DNA from: Streptomyces fodineus
GTDB taxonomy: Bacteria > Actinomycetota > Actinomycetes > Streptomycetales > Streptomycetaceae
NCBI RefSeq assembly: GCF_001735805.1
Contig: NZ_CP017248.1
Location: forward strand, 6,510,001 to 6,574,000
Direction of reading: 5' to 3'
DNA: 64,000 nucleotides
A program made the position numbers and the translations under genes. The notes below the pieces were generated by a model, which saw only the letters and a list, made by a program, of their open reading frames with translations, was not told the origin of the DNA and searched no databases. This document shows positions 60,096 to 64,000 of this stretch, piece after piece (position 1 is the first letter of the stretch; the number at the start of each line of letters is the position of its first letter).

Positions 60096-61316
60096 ATGGC
60101 ACTTCGATCACGTTCACGCACAGCCACTGCGACCAGCGGCCCCGGCCGTGGTCCCACCTCCGACGGCCGTATCCGCCACCGCCGCGGCATCGACCACCAC
60201 CGCGACGTCCACCATCGCCGCGCCCGCCACCGCCCGCCGGCACCGGCCGACGAACTGCGCCGCCGAGCGGAACTCCTCTTCGGTGAACGGGCCGTACGGT
60301 GGCGGGAGTCGGGGAACGGACCGCCGGACGGTGAGGGGCACGCACCGGACGGGGAGGCGCCGGCACCGGACGGGAAGGGGCCCGCGCGTCCGCCGGCCGC
60401 TCGGGCGACGGCAACGGTCACGGGCCGGGCGCCCGGACTGACCACAGCGAGGACAGCTGCGACCACGGCCGCACCTGGTCCGACCGCACCACCGAACGCC
60501 GTGCCGACCGACTGGCCGACGCCGGCCATGAACACGGCCAAAAACCACGAACAAGCCGGGCCGGTAAGGCCGTTGGAGTCGCCAGACCCCGTCGGCCCCG
60601 GCTGGAGGGAACGGGCCGGGCTGGCTCTGCGGGAGCGGATGCCGGTGTGGTTGCAGGCCCGGTACGGCGTGGAGCGACGGGGTGTGGTGGCGCTCGCCGT
60701 GGTGCTCGTGGTCGCCGCCGTGTTCGCCGTGCAGCACTTCTGGGCCGGGCGGACCGAGTCCGTGAGCGCCCCTCAAGTAGCGCGCGCCGAGAGGCCCTTC
60801 GTCAAGAAAGGGGATGACGCGAAGACCGGGGCCGGGGCCGGCGCGGGCGCGGGTGCCTCGCCGACGCCGGGCGGGCAGATCGTCGTGGACGTCAGCGGCA
60901 AGGTCCGCAACCCCGGGATCCGGCGGTTGCCGGCCGGTTCCCGGGTGGCCGACGCCCTGCGGGCAGCGGGCGGTGTCCGTCCGGGCGTGAACACCGACGG
61001 CCTCAACCGGGCCCGCTTCCTGGCCGACGGCGAACAGGTCGTCGTCGGCGCACCCGGCGGGGCGATGGCTCCAGCCGGCCCGTCGGCCGGACCGGCCTCC
61101 GCCCCGGCCGGCGCGGGTCCCGCGGCGCCCGTCTCCCTCAACACGGCCACGGCGGACCAGCTCGATGCGCTCCCCGGAGTCGGCCCGGTCCTGGCGCAGC
61201 ACATCATCGAATACCGCACCCAGCACGGCGGTTTCCGCTCGGTGGACGAACTGCGCGAGGTCAACGGCATCGGCGACCGCCGCTTCAGCGATCTACGGAA
61301 CCTGGTACGGCCATGA
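60096..61316 (+). CDS. comEA: ComEA-family helix-hairpin-helix DNA-binding protein
   Basis: 406 residues from the ATG at 60096 (MALRSRSRTATATSG); 60078 also possible. The N-terminal 160 residues are Pro/Ala/Arg-rich. Membrane helix VVALAVVLVVAAVFAVQHFW (about 206-225). SLBB domain (IVVDVSGKVRNPGIRRLPAG, then SRVADALRAAGGV). C-terminal HhH pair (LNTATADQLDALPGVGPVLA, then FRSVDELREVNGIGDRRFSD). ComEA binds incoming DNA outside the membrane in transformable bacteria; streptomycetes keep it without known natural competence. Its TGA overlaps the comEC ATG. Confidence 0.93.
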   Translation: MALRSRSRTATATSGPGRGPTSDGRIRHRRGIDHHRDVHHRRARHRPPAPADELRRRAELLFGERAVRWRESGNGPPDGEGHAPDGEAPAPDGKGPARPPAARATATVTGRAPGLTTARTAATTAAPGPTAPPNAVPTDWPTPAMNTAKNHEQAGPVRPLESPDPVGPGWRERAGLALRERMPVWLQARYGVERRGVVALAVVLVVAAVFAVQHFWAGRTESVSAPQVARAERPFVKKGDDAKTGAGAGAGAGASPTPGGQIVVDVSGKVRNPGIRRLPAGSRVADALRAAGGVRPGVNTDGLNRARFLADGEQVVVGAPGGAMAPAGPSAGPASAPAGAGPAAPVSLNTATADQLDALPGVGPVLAQHIIEYRTQHGGFRSVDELREVNGIGDRRFSDLRNLVRP

Positions 61317-64000
61317 GCCGCGTGATCGATGGCGGACCGCCGGGGCACGGCGGAAGGACCGGCGTACGCGCGGATGCCGCGCGCGGAGGCGGCCGGTCGG
61401 GGGAAACGGGTGCCCGTGGTGTCGTGGGCCGCGGCCCCGAGGAACACGGGACCGTGCGCGGCGACCGGGCGGGCCCCCTGGATCTGCGCCTGGTGCCGCC
61501 CGCGCTCGCGGCCTGGGCCACGGCGGCCCTGACGCTGGACACACCGACCGGCTGGACGGCCGGGATCGCGATCGTCTGTCTGGTCGGCGGAGTCGTCCTG
61601 TTGTGGGCGCTGAGGTCCGGGCCGCCCGGGCAGAGGGCGCGGGCCGGGCGGGTGCTCGGGCGGTTCGCCTGGGCCCGTGCTTCGGCCGCCGCCGTGCTGC
61701 TCTGCGTTGCCGCGGCGGCCACCTCGGCCGGTCTGCACGGCGCGGACGTACGGAGCGGGCCGGTGCCCGAGTTGGCCGGGCGGTACGCGACCGTGACCGC
61801 CGAGGTCGAGGTGAGCGGTGACCCCCGGCTGAGCCGGCCGCGGGTGCGCGGCGATCACGCGGCGCCGGTGGCGGTGCTGGTCCGGGCGGAGGTGCGGCGC
61901 GTCGAGCAGAGCGACGGGATGAGCGTGCGGACGCGAACTCCGGTGCTGCTGGTCGTCGACGGGGACGCACCGGCAGGGGACGGGAGGGCGGTTCGTAGGG
62001 ATCAGATAGGCGTGGCGCCGGCCGGCAGATCGGCGCAGAGGAGTGCGGCGGGGGCCGTCGCCCGAGATGCGCGGGGCGCCTGGCTCGCGCTGTTGCCGTC
62101 CACGCGGCTGCGGGTGACCGGGCGGCTGGCGCCCGCGCTGACGGGCGGGGACCGGACGGCGGCCGTGCTGCGGGTGCGTGGCCGGCCGGGCCCGCGGATC
62201 GTGGCGGGGCCCAGCGGGGCGCAGCGGCTCGCGGGACGGCTCAGGGCCGGGCTGCGGGAGGCGACCGACGGTCTGCCGGGGGACGCGCGGGCGCTCCTTC
62301 CCGGGCTGGTCGTCGGGGACACCTCACGGATCACGCCCGAGCTGGACGACGCGTTCAAGGAGACGGACCTGGCGCACACCCTGGCCGTGTCCGGCAGCAA
62401 CCTCACCGTGCTGCTCGCCCTGCTCATCGGGCCGCCCGGACTGGCCCAGCAGGTCGAGCGCCGCGGCCTGGCCCCGCGTCTGGGGCTCTCACTGCGGGCG
62501 ACCGCCCTGCTCGCCGGAGTGCTCACGCTGGGATTCGTGATCGTGTCCCGGCCCGACCCCAGCGTGCTGCGGGCCGCCGTCTGCGGCACGGTCGCACTGC
62601 TCGCCCTGGCCACCGGGCGCCGCAGATCCCTGATCCCGGCACTGGCCACGGCCGTCCTGCTGCTGGTCCTCTACGACCCTTGGCTGGCCCGCAGTTACGG
62701 CTTCCTGCTGTCCGTGCTGGCCACCGGCGCGCTGCTCGTGCTGGCACCGGGCTGGAGCGAGGCGCTGCGGCGGCGCCGGGTGCCGCCGAGGCTCGCGGAG
62801 GCGCTGGCGGCGGCTGCCGCGGCACAGGCGGTGTGCGCCCCGGTCACGGCGGTGCTGTCGGCGCGGGTGAGCCTGGTGGCGGTGCCGTGCAATTTGCTGG
62901 CCGAGGTGGCGGTGGCACCGGCCACGGTGCTGGGGTTCGCGGCGCTCATGACGGCGCCGGTGGCGATGGCACCCGCCAAAGTCCTCGCCTGGTGTGCGAG
63001 TTGGCCCGCCGGATGGATCGCCGGTGTGGCCCGCACCGGGGCGGCGCTGCCCGGCGCGGCAGTGGGCTGGCCGGGAAGCTGGCCGGGGGCGCTGGCGCTG
63101 GCGGCGGTCACCGTGGCCGTCGTGCTGGCCGGCCGGCGGCTCACGCGGCACCCCTGGTTGTGCGGGCTGCTCGGGGTGCTGCTCGTGCTGGCGGTGGTGC
63201 GGCCGGCCCCGCTGACCCGGATGATCACGGGCTGGCCGCCGCCGGGCTGGCGGTTCGCGATGTGCGATGTCGGCCAGGGCGACGCGACCGTACTGGCGGC
63301 GGGGGCGGGAGCCGGGGTGGTCGTGGACGCCGGACCCGATCCGGCGCTGGTCGACCACTGTCTGCGGCAGCTGGGCATCACGCGCGTCCCGCTGCTCGTC
63401 CTGACCCACTTCCACGCCGACCACGTGGCGGGACTGCCCGGTGTGCTGCGGGGCCGTTCGGTGGCCGCGATCGAGACCACGGGCTTCGAGGAACCCGCCG
63501 ACCAGGCCGAGTTCGTCACGAGGGAGGCGGCGGCACGGCACATCCCGCTCAGGCGGGCCGTCGCGGGAGAGGAACGGCGCACCGGAGCGCTCTCCTGGCG
63601 GGTCCTGTGGCCTCCACCGAGCACGGGGCAGCCCTCGGACCCACAGGCCCCGGCATGGCCGGGCCCGGTGCCGGAGCCGGACGGCCCGAACGACGCCAGC
63701 GTCGCGATGCTGGTCCGCTCGGGCGGACTGCGGCTGCTGTTGCTGGGCGATCTCGAACCGCCGGCCCAGCAGGCGTTGTCCCGGTCACCGGCTGCGGCCG
63801 AGCTGGCCGGAGTGGACGTACTGAAGGTGGCCCATCATGGCTCGGCCTATCAGGACCCGGACCTGATACGGCTCGCGGCTCCCCGGGTGGCGCTCATCTC
63901 CTGCGGAGCCGACAACCCCTATGGCCATCCGGCGCCGGCGACCGTGGCGGCGCTGCGGGCGGGCGGGGCGCTGGTGCTGCGCACCGACCGGGACGGGGAG
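61313..64000 (+). CDS. comEC: ComEC/Rec2 family DNA-import channel protein (3' end outside window)
   Basis: Open from the ATG at 61313, overlapping the comEA stop (ATGA), to the window end, about 896 codons. The first 50 residues are Gly/Arg-rich, then membrane helices (WTAGIAIVCLVGGVVLLWAL and others). The Competence domain helices lie at about 62270-63240 (VVGDTSRITPELDDAFKETD, LAHTLAVSGSNLTVLLALLI). From about 63250 a metallo-beta-lactamase-like domain follows: MCDVGQGDATVLAAG, LTHFHADHVAGLPGV (HxHxDH), DLEPPAQQALS, and VAHHGSAYQD. All metal ligands are visible. It forms the inner-membrane channel and DNA processing module in competent bacteria; its role in Streptomyces is unknown. Confidence 0.93.
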   Translation, partial: MSRVIDGGPPGHGGRTGVRADAARGGGRSGETGARGVVGRGPEEHGTVRGDRAGPLDLRLVPPALAAWATAALTLDTPTGWTAGIAIVCLVGGVVLLWALRSGPPGQRARAGRVLGRFAWARASAAAVLLCVAAAATSAGLHGADVRSGPVPELAGRYATVTAEVEVSGDPRLSRPRVRGDHAAPVAVLVRAEVRRVEQSDGMSVRTRTPVLLVVDGDAPAGDGRAVRRDQIGVAPAGRSAQRSAAGAVARDARGAWLALLPSTRLRVTGRLAPALTGGDRTAAVLRVRGRPGPRIVAGPSGAQRLAGRLRAGLREATDGLPGDARALLPGLVVGDTSRITPELDDAFKETDLAHTLAVSGSNLTVLLALLIGPPGLAQQVERRGLAPRLGLSLRATALLAGVLTLGFVIVSRPDPSVLRAAVCGTVALLALATGRRRSLIPALATAVLLLVLYDPWLARSYGFLLSVLATGALLVLAPGWSEALRRRRVPPRLAEALAAAAAAQAVCAPVTAVLSARVSLVAVPCNLLAEVAVAPATVLGFAALMTAPVAMAPAKVLAWCASWPAGWIAGVARTGAALPGAAVGWPGSWPGALALAAVTVAVVLAGRRLTRHPWLCGLLGVLLVLAVVRPAPLTRMITGWPPPGWRFAMCDVGQGDATVLAAGAGAGVVVDAGPDPALVDHCLRQLGITRVPLLVLTHFHADHVAGLPGVLRGRSVAAIETTGFEEPADQAEFVTREAAARHIPLRRAVAGEERRTGALSWRVLWPPPSTGQPSDPQAPAWPGPVPEPDGPNDASVAMLVRSGGLRLLLLGDLEPPAQQALSRSPAAAELAGVDVLKVAHHGSAYQDPDLIRLAAPRVALISCGADNPYGHPAPATVAALRAGGALVLRTDRDGE

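Noticed and set aside
1-64000. CRISPR array, prophage module, NRPS/PKS cluster, restriction system
   Set aside because: No regularly spaced repeats, no phage structural genes and no megasynthase or endonuclease signatures seen.

Overview
The window is high-GC actinobacterial chromosome, almost certainly from a Streptomyces (or a very close relative such as Kitasatospora). The reasons are the codon and base composition, frequent GTG starts, and the core gene order: TIGR03960/TIGR03936 radical-SAM pair, RNase E/G, rplU-rpmA-obg, proB-proA, nadD, an LCP-type protein, rsfS, tRNA-Ala, leuS, a DegV protein, comEA-comEC.

Positions 1-611 hold the C-terminus of the TIGR03960 radical SAM protein. Its usual partner (TIGR03936/DUF2344) only appears at 28.2 kb. 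The intervening 27 kb reads as an accessory region made of isolated cargo genes and decaying fragments. Cargo: an SDR oxidoreductase, secreted proteins, a LiaF-like beta protein, a membrane-anchored XRE-type protein, three small beta-rich proteins including a lamin-tail protein, an alpha/beta hydrolase, a GYD protein, a HAD phosphatase, a GT2 glycosyltransferase, two SpoIIE-type phosphatases and a three-gene Dyp-peroxidase operon. Fragments: a GntR regulator tail, an NHL-repeat piece, a RepSA-like replication initiator broken by a frameshift, two ISAs1-like transposase pieces and other transposase-like tails. A small gene together with a 22-bp motif occurs twice (about 4 kb and 12 kb). This suggests repeated integration and decay of integrative elements.

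From 27.1 kb the core resumes. It starts with an eight-repeat membrane protein, TIGR03936, a very large RNase E/G with repetitive basic tails, L21/L27, and the Obg GTPase, which ends at a bidirectional terminator. On the minus strand follow a GalU-like nucleotidyltransferase and a GT2/CDP-glycerol-phosphotransferase fusion, probably for a cell-wall glycopolymer. ProB and ProA make the glutamate-5-semialdehyde branch of proline synthesis. Next are two related membrane-anchored proteins, an M48 peptidase, two tiny membrane proteins, and the set nadD, LCP-type protein, rsfS, histidine phosphatase.

The 50-64 kb part has two identical tRNA-Ala(GGC) genes around two small zinc-ribbon-like proteins, then an operon for a NuoF-ferredoxin fusion plus a bis-His cytochrome-b-like membrane protein. 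leuS is preceded by a Leu-rich leader peptide and an attenuator-like terminator. After it come a coiled-coil membrane protein, a DegV gene with a one-base frameshift, comEA, and comEC running off the end. Several genes in this half (proA, the two membrane proteins, the leu leader, DegV, perhaps nadD) share a TAnnnT box 6-8 nt before the start codon, which is what leaderless transcripts look like.
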